Positions 18,334 to 27,525 of a stretch of 64,000 bases of DNA are shown here, one piece after another; the first letter of the stretch is position 1; every line of letters begins with the position of its first letter. The notes beneath the pieces were generated by a model that ran no database searches, was not told where the DNA came from, and saw only the letters and a list, made by a program, of their open reading frames with translations. This stretch comes from CAVXFL01 sp963761015 (lineage in GTDB: Bacteria; Pseudomonadota; Alphaproteobacteria; Acetobacterales; Acetobacteraceae). The DNA is taken from contig CAVXFL010000009.1 of NCBI GenBank assembly GCA_963761015.1, positions 186,001 to 250,000 on the forward strand, read 5' to 3'. The translations under genes and the position numbers were made by a program.

Positions 18334-19302
18334 ATGCCCGAGACCCACCGCACCCGCGTCCTGATCATCGGCGCCGGGCCGGCCGGCTACACCGCCGCGA
18401 TCTATGCCGCGCGCGCCAATCTGCGCCCGCTTCTGGTCAGCGGCTTGCAGCCGGGCGGGCAGCTCATGATCACCACCGACGTGGAGAACTACCCCGGCTT
18501 CGCCGCGGTGATCCAGGGGCCGTGGCTGATGGAGCAGATGGCGGCCCAGGCCACGCATGTCGGCACGCGCATCGTCAACGACGTGATCGTGCAGGCCGAT
18601 TTCGCCGCCGCCCCGTTCCGCTGCCAGGGCGACTCGGGCGATCGCTACCTTGCCGATGCGGTGATCGTCGCCACCGGCGCCGAGGCGCGCTGGCTCGGCC
18701 TGCCCTCGGAGCAGCGGCTGCGCGGGGCCGGCGTCTCCGGCTGCGCGGTGTGCGACGGGTTCTTCTTCCGCGGCAAGCGCGTCGCCGTGGTGGGCGGCGG
18801 CAACACGGCGGTGGAGGACGCGCTCTATCTCACGCACCACGCCGAGCACGTCACGCTGATCCACCGGCGCGACCGGCTGCGCGCCGAGCAGATCCTGCAA
18901 CAGCGTCTGTTCGCGAATCCGAAGGTGGACATACTCTGGAACAGCGTCGTCGAGGAGATCATGGGCAGCGGCAAGCCGGAATCGGTCAGCGGGGTGCGGC
19001 TGCGCGAGGTGCCGAGCGGCGCGTCGTCGGAGCTTGCGGTCGAGGGCGTGTTCGTCGCCATCGGCCACACGCCGAACACCGCGATGTTCCGCGGCCAGCT
19101 CGACATGGACGCCGAGGGCTACATCGTCACCGCTCCCGGCACCACGCGCACCACGGTCGCGGGGGTGTACGCGGCCGGCGACGTGCAGGACAAGATATAC
19201 CGCCAGGCCGTCACGGCGGCGGGCACCGGCTGCATGGCCGCGCTGGACGCCGAGAAATGGCTCGCCGAGCGCAGCGAGGCGCCGGCGTTGGCGGCCGAGT
19301 AA
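18334..19302 (+). CDS. trxB: Thioredoxin-disulfide reductase
   Basis: A 322-residue flavoprotein that passes electrons from NADPH to thioredoxin in the cytoplasm. Visible features are the FAD-binding GAGPAGYTAAIYAARA, the redox-active pair in GCAVCDGFFFRG, the NADPH-binding GGGNTAVEDALYL with HRRDRLRA, and the C-terminal FAD motif GVYAAGDVQDKIYRQAVTAAGTGC. It is divergent from the Lrp gene and followed by a LysR regulator 96 bases downstream on the same strand. Confidence 0.97.
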   Translation: MPETHRTRVLIIGAGPAGYTAAIYAARANLRPLLVSGLQPGGQLMITTDVENYPGFAAVIQGPWLMEQMAAQATHVGTRIVNDVIVQADFAAAPFRCQGDSGDRYLADAVIVATGAEARWLGLPSEQRLRGAGVSGCAVCDGFFFRGKRVAVVGGGNTAVEDALYLTHHAEHVTLIHRRDRLRAEQILQQRLFANPKVDILWNSVVEEIMGSGKPESVSGVRLREVPSGASSELAVEGVFVAIGHTPNTAMFRGQLDMDAEGYIVTAPGTTRTTVAGVYAAGDVQDKIYRQAVTAAGTGCMAALDAEKWLAERSEAPALAAE

Positions 19303-19398
19303 ACGCCGACCCGCCCGGAGGCTCCGCTCGGGGCGGCGGAACGGGGAAACGTCGATGACTGCGGCCAACCGGGGGCGGAACGGCGGGAGCGGTACTCG

Positions 19399-20286
19399 AT
19401 GATGGACTGGGACAAGCTGCGCGTCTTTCACGCCGTGGCGGAGGCGGGCAGCTTCACCCATGCCGGCGACACGCTGAACCTCAGCCAGTCGGCGGTGTCG
19501 CGGCAGATTTCCGCGCTGGAGGAGGCACTGGCGGTGCCGCTGTTCCACCGCCACGCCCGCGGCCTGATCCTGACCGAGCAGGGCGAGGCGCTGAACCGCA
19601 CCGTGCGCGAGGTGTTCGCCAAGCTGGCGATGACCGAGGCGCTGCTCACCGAGAGCAAGGAGAAACCGACCGGGCGGCTGAAGGTGACGACGACCGTCGG
19701 CTTCGGCGCGCAATGGCTGGCGCCCAGGCTGATGCAGTTCCTGGAAGCCTATCCCGAGGTCTCCGTCACCTTGATCCTGGACGATTCCGAACTCGATCTC
19801 GCCATGCGCGAGGCCGACGTGGCGATCCGCATGCACCAGCCGCGGCAAGGCGATCTGGTGCAGCGGCATCTGCTGACGATGAACTGGATCGTCTGTGCCT
19901 CGCCGGAATACCTGAAGCAGCACGGCACGCCGAAGAGCGCGGAGGAACTCGAGCGGCACAAACTGGTGCTGTTCGGCAGCCATCGTCCGCCGGTGTCCGA
20001 CATCAACTGGCTGGCCGAGGCCGGTTCCGCCCAGGCGGGCCCGCGGCGCGCCGTCCTGGAGGTGAACAGCCTTTACGCCATGATGCAGGCCATCAAGTCG
20101 GGCATCGGCATCGGCGCGCTGCCCGACTACATGGCGAACGAAACGCCGGGGCTGACGCGCATACTGCCCGACCTGAAGGCGCCGAAGGTGGACGTGTATT
20201 TCGTCTATCCGGAGGAATTGCGCAATTCCAAGCGCGTCGGCGTCTTCCGCGATTTCCTGCTGGCCCGGCTGGCGGAAATGGGGTGA
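19399..20286 (+). CDS. LysR family transcriptional regulator
   Basis: A 295-residue regulator with an N-terminal helix-turn-helix (LRVFHAVAEAGSFTHAGDTLNLSQSAVSRQ) and a LysR substrate-binding domain (TTVGFGAQWLAPRL to the C-terminus). The YFVYPEELRNSKRVGVFRDF ending resembles the VtlR/LsrB subgroup of alphaproteobacteria, some members of which respond to thiol oxidation. Position directly after trxB supports a redox role, but this is inference. ATG 19399 or the next Met, one codon on, may be the start. Confidence 0.88.
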   Translation: MMDWDKLRVFHAVAEAGSFTHAGDTLNLSQSAVSRQISALEEALAVPLFHRHARGLILTEQGEALNRTVREVFAKLAMTEALLTESKEKPTGRLKVTTTVGFGAQWLAPRLMQFLEAYPEVSVTLILDDSELDLAMREADVAIRMHQPRQGDLVQRHLLTMNWIVCASPEYLKQHGTPKSAEELERHKLVLFGSHRPPVSDINWLAEAGSAQAGPRRAVLEVNSLYAMMQAIKSGIGIGALPDYMANETPGLTRILPDLKAPKVDVYFVYPEELRNSKRVGVFRDFLLARLAEMG

Positions 20287-20311
20287 TCTGACCCGAGCGT
20301 CATTGTGAGCA

Positions 20312-20440
20312 GTAGCCCGGATGGAGCGAAGCGCAATCCGGGAAGTTTTTCGACCGGGCGCGGAAACCGTATCGCTGGTTCCGGATCCGGGCTTTCGGTC
20401 GGCGCACATCCCGGATTACGCTGCGCTTCATCCGGGCTGT
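20312..20440. repeat. REP/BIME-like palindrome
   Basis: Two arms, GTAGCCCGGATGGAGCGAAG with CGCAATCCGGG on the left and CCCGGATTACGCTGCGCTTC with ATCCGGGCT on the right, enclose about 60 bases. The same arms occur at 23197-24755, where an insertion sequence splits the left arm. It lies between the convergent LysR and Cache genes and may also act as a bidirectional terminator. Confidence 0.7.
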
Positions 20441-20462
20441 GCCGCTACGCCGCTACTTGCAT

Positions 20463-20921
20463 TTACTTGTAATAGCCGACACCGCAGACCTGATCGGCGA
20501 CCCTGGTGACGAACGAGACCTTTTCCGCCGGTGTGCGTGAGCCGGGCTTTGGCCACATATAGCTGACCCCCTTGAGCACTCCCTTTTGCGCAACGGCCAT
20601 TATTTCCTGGCCGAACGCCACGCCGTCGACGTCGTAGAGGTCTTGAATTTTCCGGCCGATCTGCGTGTGGTCGATATGCGCGTCGACGGTCCCGTCGCGG
20701 CGGGCGCAAAAGACGTAAAGATCACGGTCCCTGAAGCCGTCTGCTCCTTTGCTGAACATGACAAGCGCCTTGGCCTCGTTCGCCTTGACCGCGGCAACGG
20801 CCCTCTCCAGCATCGCCTTGGCCTCCGTTGCCGAGCCGTGGCTGTCGGCCAGAACTCGGCCGCCGGCCAGCAGCAGTACCGTGGCGCATGCCACCACTGC
20901 AGCGTGTCGCGTTTTCTTCAC
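20463..20921 (-). CDS. Secreted single-Cache-domain protein
   Basis: A 152-residue exported protein: signal peptide VVACATVLLLAGGRVLA, then a small Cache-type domain (KAMLERAVAAVKANEAKALVMFSKG, DLYVFCARRDGTVDAHIDHTQIGRKI, and the closing WPKPGSRTPAEKVSFVTRV). Cache domains sense small ligands, usually in chemoreceptors or kinases; here no membrane or signalling domain follows, so it would be a free periplasmic protein. The start is GTG 20921 after GGAGGAAACA. It is downstream of two cytochrome genes on the same strand. Confidence 0.8.
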   Translation of the reverse strand: MKKTRHAAVVACATVLLLAGGRVLADSHGSATEAKAMLERAVAAVKANEAKALVMFSKGADGFRDRDLYVFCARRDGTVDAHIDHTQIGRKIQDLYDVDGVAFGQEIMAVAQKGVLKGVSYMWPKPGSRTPAEKVSFVTRVADQVCGVGYYK

Positions 20922-21027
20922 TGTTTCCTCCACCCGGTGAGCGGCCGGCCCCCCGCGCGACAGCGGTCCAGCCCTTCGACGTCGGTCTACCTCCCACCCT
21001 TGTCGGCGGAGCTTCACCGGACCGAGC

Positions 21028-22401
21028 CTAAAAGATCAGCCAGGCAAACAGGTAGAGCGTATTGTTGTCGCTTGCGTCGCGGCCGAACCCATCGTAGTTC
21101 GTCGTACCGCCGTTGAACTGCGTATAGAGCGTGTACTGGGCCCCCAGCTTTAGGTTCGCGAAGGGGCGAGCCCAGGAATCGGCCTTGCCGAAAGGCACCC
21201 AGTCAATCTCGAAGATGAAGGCGTTGCTGTCGGGCCTCCCGTTGGCGCTGCCGGTCAGCGGCCCGGGCGCGTAGAGTAGCGGATTCGTCGAACCCCAAGT
21301 TTTTTGCCATGCGATTGTACCACCATAGGTCTGGCGGTAGTAGTAGGTGAGATTCGCTCGCAACTGGTCCAGCGTATTGCCGGCCTGGCTCGACGCTCCG
21401 GTGTTGAACGAGCCCCGGAGATCCTGGACCTCGTGGTCGAAGATGCCCTGCGCTATGACGACGTGTTTCCCGCCACCGAGGAATGCGTAACTGCCGTCGA
21501 TCGCATAATCGGTATAGCTGTCATGACCTTGCGAACCGTTGGTGGCGAACGATCCAACCGCCGGGTTGAAGTTGGAGCGCAGGAACATTCCGCCGATGTG
21601 GGCGGACTGGCCGTTCCAATCCCATTCGTAGGCGGCGCGCAGATAGGGCGCGGGATTGGCGGTACTGCCCGGACCATACGCGGTGCCGGTCCAACTCAGC
21701 AGCGTGGGGCCATAGGTGTTGTACAGCCCCGCTTCCAGGTAGAGGGACCGATCATACCAAGCGTAAAACGTGGTACCGATCGAGTTGCCGATCAGCGCGC
21801 CGGCGAGCAGGGGCTGTGCCGCCGGGGTCGGCGCCAGGGCGGACAGAACAAAAGGATATCCCCACGCGTAGGTCGAGTTGTACGGATCCTGTACCGTCGG
21901 ACCATTGTTCACATCGAAGCCCAGGCGCAACTCGGAATTGTTCACGTCGAACGAATGGGTGAGGTGCAGGTCGGTGTTGTCGAGGTGGCCGGCGCTGGTG
22001 ATGCCGTTGAACGTCCCCTGCACGAATCCGCCAGCGTAGTCCGTGAGGCGACCGGCCAGGAACAGGCTGATCTGGTCCAGCGCGAAATTGCCGTTGGCGC
22101 CGTAATGCTCGGACGCCGGGGCGCCCTGTCCTTTATTCGTGTTCGTATAGGAGCCGAGCAGCATGACCGAAGCGGGCATCGCCGACGACCATCCCTGACC
22201 ACCGCTCTGCGTGTACCCGCCGATCTTGAATGCGCGCCCGAACGGCGTCAGTTGCGGTCCGTAGGCGCCGATGTGGCAGGCGGTACAGGGCTGCCCGGTC
22301 TGCTGCGCAAAGCTTGGCACGGCGCGGGCGAACCTCGGCATCAGGATCAGTGCCAGGACCAGGAGCGCGGCGCCTAGCCGGCTGCAAAGCTGTCGGGGCA
22401 T
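21028..22401 (-). CDS. Outer-membrane beta-barrel protein with one haem c site
   Basis: A 457-residue exported protein. After the signal peptide (ending near RFARA) there is one CxxCH haem site, QPCTACH, then alternating amphipathic strands rich in Tyr, Trp and Asn, and a terminal YLFAWLIF. The aromatic final residue is typical of outer-membrane barrels. The layout (haem at the barrel's periplasmic start) suggests a cytochrome-porin that could pass electrons across the outer membrane; this is inference. The start 22401 follows GGAGCGTACCCC; a GTG at 22434 is possible. It lies 86 bases after a monohaem cytochrome gene. Confidence 0.75.
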   Translation of the reverse strand: MPRQLCSRLGAALLVLALILMPRFARAVPSFAQQTGQPCTACHIGAYGPQLTPFGRAFKIGGYTQSGGQGWSSAMPASVMLLGSYTNTNKGQGAPASEHYGANGNFALDQISLFLAGRLTDYAGGFVQGTFNGITSAGHLDNTDLHLTHSFDVNNSELRLGFDVNNGPTVQDPYNSTYAWGYPFVLSALAPTPAAQPLLAGALIGNSIGTTFYAWYDRSLYLEAGLYNTYGPTLLSWTGTAYGPGSTANPAPYLRAAYEWDWNGQSAHIGGMFLRSNFNPAVGSFATNGSQGHDSYTDYAIDGSYAFLGGGKHVVIAQGIFDHEVQDLRGSFNTGASSQAGNTLDQLRANLTYYYRQTYGGTIAWQKTWGSTNPLLYAPGPLTGSANGRPDSNAFIFEIDWVPFGKADSWARPFANLKLGAQYTLYTQFNGGTTNYDGFGRDASDNNTLYLFAWLIF

Positions 22402-22486
22402 GGGGTACGCTCCGCGTGGAAATTTGGCCTTCACAGCCTCCCATTATGCCGGTCGGCCCCGGGCTACGGCGCCGCGGCAATCGCCA

Positions 22487-22867
22487 TCAGCGCACGGTCT
22501 CGAGATAGGCGATCAGGTTCGCGCGCTTCTCGGCATTTTTCAGGCCAGGATAGGTCATGGCCGTTCCGGGCACGACAGCGGCGGGGTTCGCCAAGTAGCG
22601 GTTCAGCGTCGCCGCGTCCCACGTCAGGCGCGAATTCTTCATTGCGGCCGTGAAGCGGAAACCCGGAACCGCGCCAGCCCGCTGACCGACGATTCCCGCC
22701 AAGCTAGGGCCGATCAGGTTTTGGCGTGGCCGCACCGAGTGGCAGATGCTGCACTGCGACCTGAACACGGACTTCCCCGCAGCGGCATTCTGTGCCCCAG
22801 CCGGGCCAATAGTACTCCATGTCCCGACCACAACAACCGCGCTCAGCACCAAAAGCGCTTTACTCAC
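22487..22867 (-). CDS. Class I c-type cytochrome
   Basis: A 126-residue periplasmic cytochrome: signal peptide KALLVLSAVVVVGTWS, haem site CSICH, proline loop IGPSLAGIVGQRAG, and the Met ligand in GTAMTYPGL, ending with LIAYLETVR. The GTG start at 22867 sits six bases after AAGGAGG. It is first in a three-gene run (cytochrome, cytochrome-barrel, Cache protein) and is a plausible electron donor to or acceptor from the barrel protein. Confidence 0.9.
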   Translation of the reverse strand: MSKALLVLSAVVVVGTWSTIGPAGAQNAAAGKSVFRSQCSICHSVRPRQNLIGPSLAGIVGQRAGAVPGFRFTAAMKNSRLTWDAATLNRYLANPAAVVPGTAMTYPGLKNAEKRANLIAYLETVR

Positions 22868-23196
22868 GACACGCCTCCTTGTCCCTTGGAGCGAGTTGCC
22901 AGCGAGTTTTCGGCAGCGCAGGAATCCTACTCTCCTGTTCGCCAACCGAACAGCAGTTTTTTCGCCTGTAGCTCGTTCGAAACTTTATCGCGCGAATGTG
23001 GGCATCCAGAGCACACTCGCACTAAGGACGATCGCCTTAAATGCGGGTTTTGGCCGATTCTTACGTCAGAAATGGCAGCGTAATAGTGGACCTGGCAGGT
23101 CCACTTTACCTGATCGACGTGACGCTAACTCGCTTCGTGCAATCAAACGTCATCCGGCAAACCGCCGCTCCGGCACGCCGCGCACGCCCAAGCGGC
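22868..23196. other. Non-coding stretch with a hairpin and a gene relic
   Basis: This holds the promoter side of the cytochrome operon, a perfect 8-bp hairpin at 23086-23104 (GTGGACCT, loop GGC, AGGTCCAC) followed by a short T run, and the SMP-30 relic at 23154-23196. No convincing protein-coding sequence was seen. Confidence 0.5.
23154..23196 (-). pseudogene. 3' end relic of an SMP-30 lactonase gene
   Basis: Read on the minus strand this encodes LGVRGVPERRFAG followed by TGA. It is nearly the same, at DNA level, as the last 40 bases of the SMP-30 gene at 25692 (two mismatches seen). Nothing upstream matches, because the REP element begins at 23197. It marks a lost or moved third copy of that gene family. 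Confidence 0.7.
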
Positions 23197-23220
23197 GTAG
23201 CCCGGATGAAGCGCAGCGTA

Positions 23221-24633
23221 GGTGCCGTCGCGGAAGTGGTGGAAATTCGGGGTGGTGTAGTCTCCGGCTGATGCAACAACCCGATTCGGCGGTGAGACGC
23301 CGAAGGAGACCACACCATGGACAAGGATGGCAGAAACACCGCACGGAGTCGCCGGTCTTGTTCGGTGAGCAATGGTTCGATCCGATCGAGACCGCCATCC
23401 CAGATCAGATTCGCGGCTTCATCGAGGCGCTGGTGGACGAGGAGCTGAACCAAGCGCTGGGCCGCGCACGCTACCAGCGGCCCGGCGGCGCAGCGGACGC
23501 CGATGCCGTGGCCGAAACGGTCGGATATCGGCATGGTCGGCGGGACCGCCGGCTGCTCGGTTCGTTCGGTCCGGTGACCATCAGCGTGCCGCGCGCGCGG
23601 TTGAGCGATGCCGATGGCAGGCGCCAGGAATGGCGCAGCAACGTGCTGCCACGCTACGCGCGGATGACCAGGCACGTCGAGGCGCTGATTGCTGGCGCCT
23701 ACCTGTCCGGCACCACACGCGCCGGGTGCGGCGGGCATTGGCGGCGCTGTTCAAGGGCGCGGTGTCGAAGGACACGGTGAGCCGGGTCTGGCGGCGGGTG
23801 CAAGCCGACTGGCAAGCATGGTGCCATCGTTCATTGGCGGATGAAGACGTTGTCCGGCTCGTTCTCGACGGCACGGTGGTGCGGGTGCGGCTCGATCGCC
23901 GCGCGACGTCGATCTCGCTGTTGGTGGCGCTGGGCATCCGGCGCGACGGCCAAAAGGTGTTGCTTGCGGTGCGCAACATGGGGGGTGAGAGCGAGGCCGC
24001 CTGGCGCAGCCTGCTCGATGATCTGGTCGCGCGCGGGCTGAAGGCGCCGGAGTTCGTCATCGTGGACGGCGCGCCCGGGCTGGAAAAGGCGCTCGCGCTG
24101 GTGTGGCCCGCGGCGCTGGTGCAGCGCTGCACGGTGCACAAGCATCGCAACCTGTTGGCGCACGCTCCTGAACGCCTGCATGAGGAGATCTCGGCCGACT
24201 ACAACGACATGATCTACGCCAAGGCGGCGCAGGAGATCGAAACGCGCCGCAAGTCGTTCTTGCGCAAGTGGAGGCTGAAATGCCGCGCCGTGGCGGACAG
24301 CCTCCAGGAAGCAGGAGACCGGCTGTTCACCTTCACCCGGTTGCCCGAAAGCCAGTGGCGATCGGCCCGCACCACCAATGCGATCGAGCGGCTGCACGAG
24401 GAGTTCAAGCGCCGTATCAAGACGCAGACCGTGCTGCCCTCGGCGGAAACCGCGGCGATGCTGTTCTGGGCATTGCTCGCGTCGGGTCAGATCACCATGC
24501 GCAAGGTCGACGGCTGGCAGACGCTCTCTCAACCGCCTGCTCTTCAATGCATTGATCTCGCCGCGTGATGCGATAAGCTGATCCCGTCGGAGATGCCCGC
24601 CAAGGCAATTTCCACCAAATTCGCGACACCACC
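23221..24633 (+). mobile_element. IS256-family insertion sequence (1413 bp)
   Basis: Ends were read directly. The left end begins GGTGCCGTCGCGGAAG and the reverse complement of the right end begins GGTGGTGTCGCGAATT; the first 27 bases agree at 22 positions. The 8-bp target GCAGCGTA is repeated exactly at 23213-23220 and 24634-24641, the size usual for IS256. The target lies inside a REP palindrome. Its transposase gene is frameshifted, so the copy is probably inactive unless the shifts are sequence errors. Confidence 0.85.
23317..24568 (+). pseudogene. IS256-family transposase, two frameshifts
   Basis: The mutator-type transposase is present almost in full but in three frames. MDKDGRNTA starts at 23317; the frame must shift near 23340 to reach ESPVLFGEQWFDPIE, and again near 23717 (one base missing before TRRVRRALAALF). 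The DDE residues are visible: Asp in LVLDGTVV, Asp in VIVDGAPGLEKAL, and Glu in TTNAIERLHEEFKRR. A shorter fragment of the same transposase lies at 40371-40605. Confidence 0.85.
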
Positions 24634-24833
24634 GCAGCGTAATCCGGGAAGTCTTTCGACCCGCGCGCGGGACCGGACTTGGCTGGCTCCGAGTTCCGGG
24701 CATTCGGGTCAACTCATATCACATCCCGGATTACGCTGCGCTTCATCCGGGCTACACCGCTTTGTCCTCGGGACACACTGGCTCACGGTCACTAACATTG
24801 ACCAGGCAGAACCACTAACACTATAACCCAGCG

Positions 24834-25583
24834 ATGACCCACGCCCCGCTCGACCACCTCTCCCTCCGGCTCCCAGCCGACGCCTACTACCACCTCGTCC
24901 GCACGCTCCGCCTCACCCTGCCGCCGCCCCTCACCGACACCCCGGAGGATCTGCTCCGGCGCGACCACGCCGCTATCGCCCGCGTCGCGGCGCTGGTGCC
25001 GGCCAACGCCGCCGAGGCCGAACTGGCCGCCCAATTCGTCGCCGCCTCCGAGCAGTGGAAGGATTGCCTCCGGCTCGCCCAGGCGCCCGACATCGATCCG
25101 GAATGGGCGGCGAAATGCCGCGCCCAGGCCATCGGCATGATGCGCCAGGCGAACAGCGTGCTCCGCCTGTTGCTGCGCTTGCAGGAGGCGCGCGGCAAGC
25201 GGGACGCCGACAGCGACCGCGCCGCCGCTGGACCGAGCACTGCGCCATCAGCCTGATGGCCGAGGCGCTGGCCCCCGCGTCCGTGCCGGTGAACCCCGAA
25301 CAGCCCGTCGAAATTGTTGCGGACCCGCCGGCGCGGCAGCCGCAGCCCGCGCCGGTCGCGCCATCCGCCTCCGGCGGAGGCCGGGGCCGACCCCGCGGCA
25401 GAAGCCGAGGCCGAGCACTACGCCCGCATCTACCCCGAACGGGCGGCGCTGATCCGCGCGATGGGCCGGGTGCCTGACCATGCCATGTTCGACCCGCCCG
25501 ACGACGACGTGGTACAGGCCCTCGTCACAACCGGCGCTTGCCGTCCCACGGTACGATCCGACGTCTCGCATACCGGGCATTGA
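24834..25583 (+). pseudogene. Conserved hypothetical protein, frameshifted
   Basis: The first frame (24834-25256) encodes an Ala/Leu-rich helical protein with ADAYYHLVRTLRLTLPPPL and EQWKDCLRLAQ. After about 25225 the sequence appears to continue in a second frame (WTEHCAISLMAEALAPASVPVNPEQP), and after about 25380 in a third (EAEHYARIYPERAALIRAMGRVPDHAMFDPP, stop 25583). The three parts together look like one protein of about 245 residues. No function or domain is recognised. It lies between the IS256 element and the SMP-30 genes. Confidence 0.5.
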
Positions 25584-25691
25584 GACGGCGATGAGCAGCA
25601 GGATAGCAAGCCTCGGGCGAAAAGCGCAGGCGCATTCCGCCGATCACTGCCGATCCCGATGCAGCCGGTCGGGTCTGCGCCTCACGTGCAA

Positions 25692-26583
25692 TCAGCCGGC
25701 GAACCGCCGCTCCGGCACACCGCGCACGCCCAAGCCGTAGATCGCGAACAGGCTGCCGCCGAGCGGCCCGTCCTCGGGGAAGCGCGGCAGCGGCGGCTTG
25801 GCCATCGAGGTGACGTAGAGCACGTCGAGGTTCGGACCGCCGAACATCGCGCTCGTTACCTTCAACACCGGCATCGTGATGGTACGGTCGAGACTGCCGT
25901 CGGGGGCGAAGCGGCGCAGTTCGCCGGCGTACACGGCCGCGCTCCAGACATAGCCGTCCGCGTCCACCGTGGCGCCGTCCGGCGCCCCGCCCTTGCCCTT
26001 GAACGAGGTGAAGCTGCGCTTGTTGCTCGGCGTGCCGGTCGCGATGTCCCAGTCGTAGGCGGAAATCTCCTCGGACCAGGTGTCGGTGAAATAGAAGATG
26101 CGCCCGTCCGGGCTCCAGCACGGCCCGTTCGAGCAGATGATGCCGGACTCCAGCTTGTGCACGCTCATGTCGGGATCGAGCCGATACAGCGCGCCGTTCG
26201 GCCCGGCCTCCTGCATGTCCATCGAGCCGCAGACGAACCGGCCGCGCGGATCCACCTTGCCGTCGTTCAGCCGCGTGGAGGGAATGTCGGCCTCCGGGAT
26301 CGGCGATCAGCGTGCATTCGCTGGTGCGAAAATCGAGCGCGTGAAAGCCGTTGCGCAATGCGACGATCGCGCCCTCGCCGTTCCTGCGCAGCGCCATCGC
26401 GCCGATCTTTTCCGGCACGTCCCAGGTTGTCACCTCCGTCCCCCGGGCGGTGCCGCGATAGACCTTCATGCCGAAACTGTCGATCCAGTACAGCCGCTCG
26501 GATGCCACGTCCCAGAGCGGCCCTTCGCCGAGAATGGTCTTGCAATCCACCAGCACGCGGATATCGGGCGTGGTCTCGGCCAT
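25692..26583 (-). pseudogene. SMP-30/gluconolactonase-like protein, frameshifted
   Basis: A beta-propeller lactonase of the SMP-30 family. The N-terminal frame (from ATG 26583 after GGAGGAGTTCGAC) gives LVDCKTILGEGPLWDVASERLYWID; the rest is in another frame: VDPRGRFVCGSMD, GIICSNGPCWSPDGRIFYFTDT, ATVDADGYVWSA. One extra G near 26296, in the codons for LIADPEAD, separates them. The metal-site residues (Glu in GEGP, Asn in CSNGP, Asp in DGA) are present. It is a tandem paralogue of the intact gene just upstream and last in the sugar-type operon. Confidence 0.85.
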
Positions 26584-26609
26584 GTCGAACTCCTCCATTC
26601 CCTTCGCGG

Positions 26610-27512
26610 TCAGCCGGCGAAGCGCGGCTCCGGCAAACCCTTCACGCCGAGGCCATGCACCGCGAACAGCCCGCCGGCCGCGGCTTCCTTCTGCGGCACG
26701 CCGCGGATCGGCCGGCCCATCGAGGTGACGAACATCACATCGAGATGCTTGCCGCCGAACATCACGCTGGTCAGGTTGCGCACCGGGAAATCGACCATGC
26801 GGTCGAGACTGCCGTCCGGCGCGTAGCGGAAAATCTTGCCGCCAAAGACGTGCGCGTTCCAGATATAGCCCTCGGCATCCACCGTGCCGCCGTCGAACGT
26901 GCCGGCGTAATCCTTGTTCGAGGCGAACAGGCGCCGGTTGGCAATGGCTCCCGTCTCGATATCGTAATCGTAGGCGTGCATCGTCTTGTCGACCGAATCG
27001 CAGAAGTAGAAGGTGCGGTCGTCCGGACTCCAGCACGGCCCGTTGGAGCAGACGATGCCGCTCTCGACCCGATGGATGCCGTGATCGGGATCGAGCCGGT
27101 AGAGCGACGAATTGCGCACCGGCCGCTTGCCGATCGAGGCATCCAGCAGATCGTGGTCGTAGGCCATGTAGCCGGCGAAGAAGCGGCCGCGCCGATCCAC
27201 CTTGCCGTCGTTCAGCCGGTTGTCCGGCTCGTCCGCCTCGGGATCGCCGATTTGCGTGAAGCGCAACGTCTTGAAGTCGAACAGGTGAAAGCCGTTCGCC
27301 AACGCGAGCACCGCGCCGCCCTTCTCGCGCAGCGCCATCGCGCCGATGTGGCGCGGCAGATACCAGAGGCGCACGTCGCTGCCGTCCTCGCGGCAGCTCC
27401 AGATTTCCGCGGCGCTGCTGTCGATCCAGTAGAGCCGCTGCTCCTGAACGTCCCACAGCGGCCCCTCGCCCAGGTGGTTCTTGGCGTCGACGAGCAGCCG
27501 GATCTCCACCAT
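26610..27512 (-). CDS. SMP-30/gluconolactonase-like protein
   Basis: A 300-residue, complete SMP-30 family six-bladed propeller: Glu in LGEGPLWD, NDGKVDRRGRFFAG, GIVCSNGPCWSPD, FDGGTVDAEGYIWNA. The family opens sugar-acid lactones (for example gluconolactone to gluconate) with a single metal. No signal peptide, so cytosolic. It lies 13 bases after the BKACE gene and 27 bases before the paralogue at 25692-26583, within the operon that starts at 33376. A sugar or uronate lactone is the likely substrate; identity unknown. Confidence 0.9.
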   Translation of the reverse strand: MVEIRLLVDAKNHLGEGPLWDVQEQRLYWIDSSAAEIWSCREDGSDVRLWYLPRHIGAMALREKGGAVLALANGFHLFDFKTLRFTQIGDPEADEPDNRLNDGKVDRRGRFFAGYMAYDHDLLDASIGKRPVRNSSLYRLDPDHGIHRVESGIVCSNGPCWSPDDRTFYFCDSVDKTMHAYDYDIETGAIANRRLFASNKDYAGTFDGGTVDAEGYIWNAHVFGGKIFRYAPDGSLDRMVDFPVRNLTSVMFGGKHLDVMFVTSMGRPIRGVPQKEAAAGGLFAVHGLGVKGLPEPRFAG

Positions 27513-27525
27513 CGTCCGGCTCCGC

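Larger units (their letters stand above)
23197..24755. repeat. REP/BIME-like palindrome split by an insertion sequence
   Basis: The left arm GTAGCCCGGATGAAGCGCAG (23197 onward) stops at 23220. The rest, beginning AATCCGGGAAGTC right after the repeated target, runs to 24755 and ends TTCATCCGGGCTAC. Removing 23221-24641 (the insertion sequence and one copy of its target) restores a palindrome like that at 20312-20440. Confidence 0.75.

Noticed and set aside
23086..23104. A confident intrinsic terminator
   Set aside because: The hairpin is perfect but the T run is only three bases and no gene ends directly before it on either strand.
23317..24568. Programmed frameshifting in the IS256 transposase
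   Set aside because: IS256-family transposases are normally one uninterrupted frame, there are two separate shifts, and no slippery heptamer or downstream structure is evident.
5525..27456. Long open frames antisense to real genes (for example 25659-27614 plus, 27481-29973 plus, 2274-3929 minus)
   Set aside because: They are Arg/Pro/His-rich, mirror well-recognised genes on the other strand, and reflect the high third-position GC.
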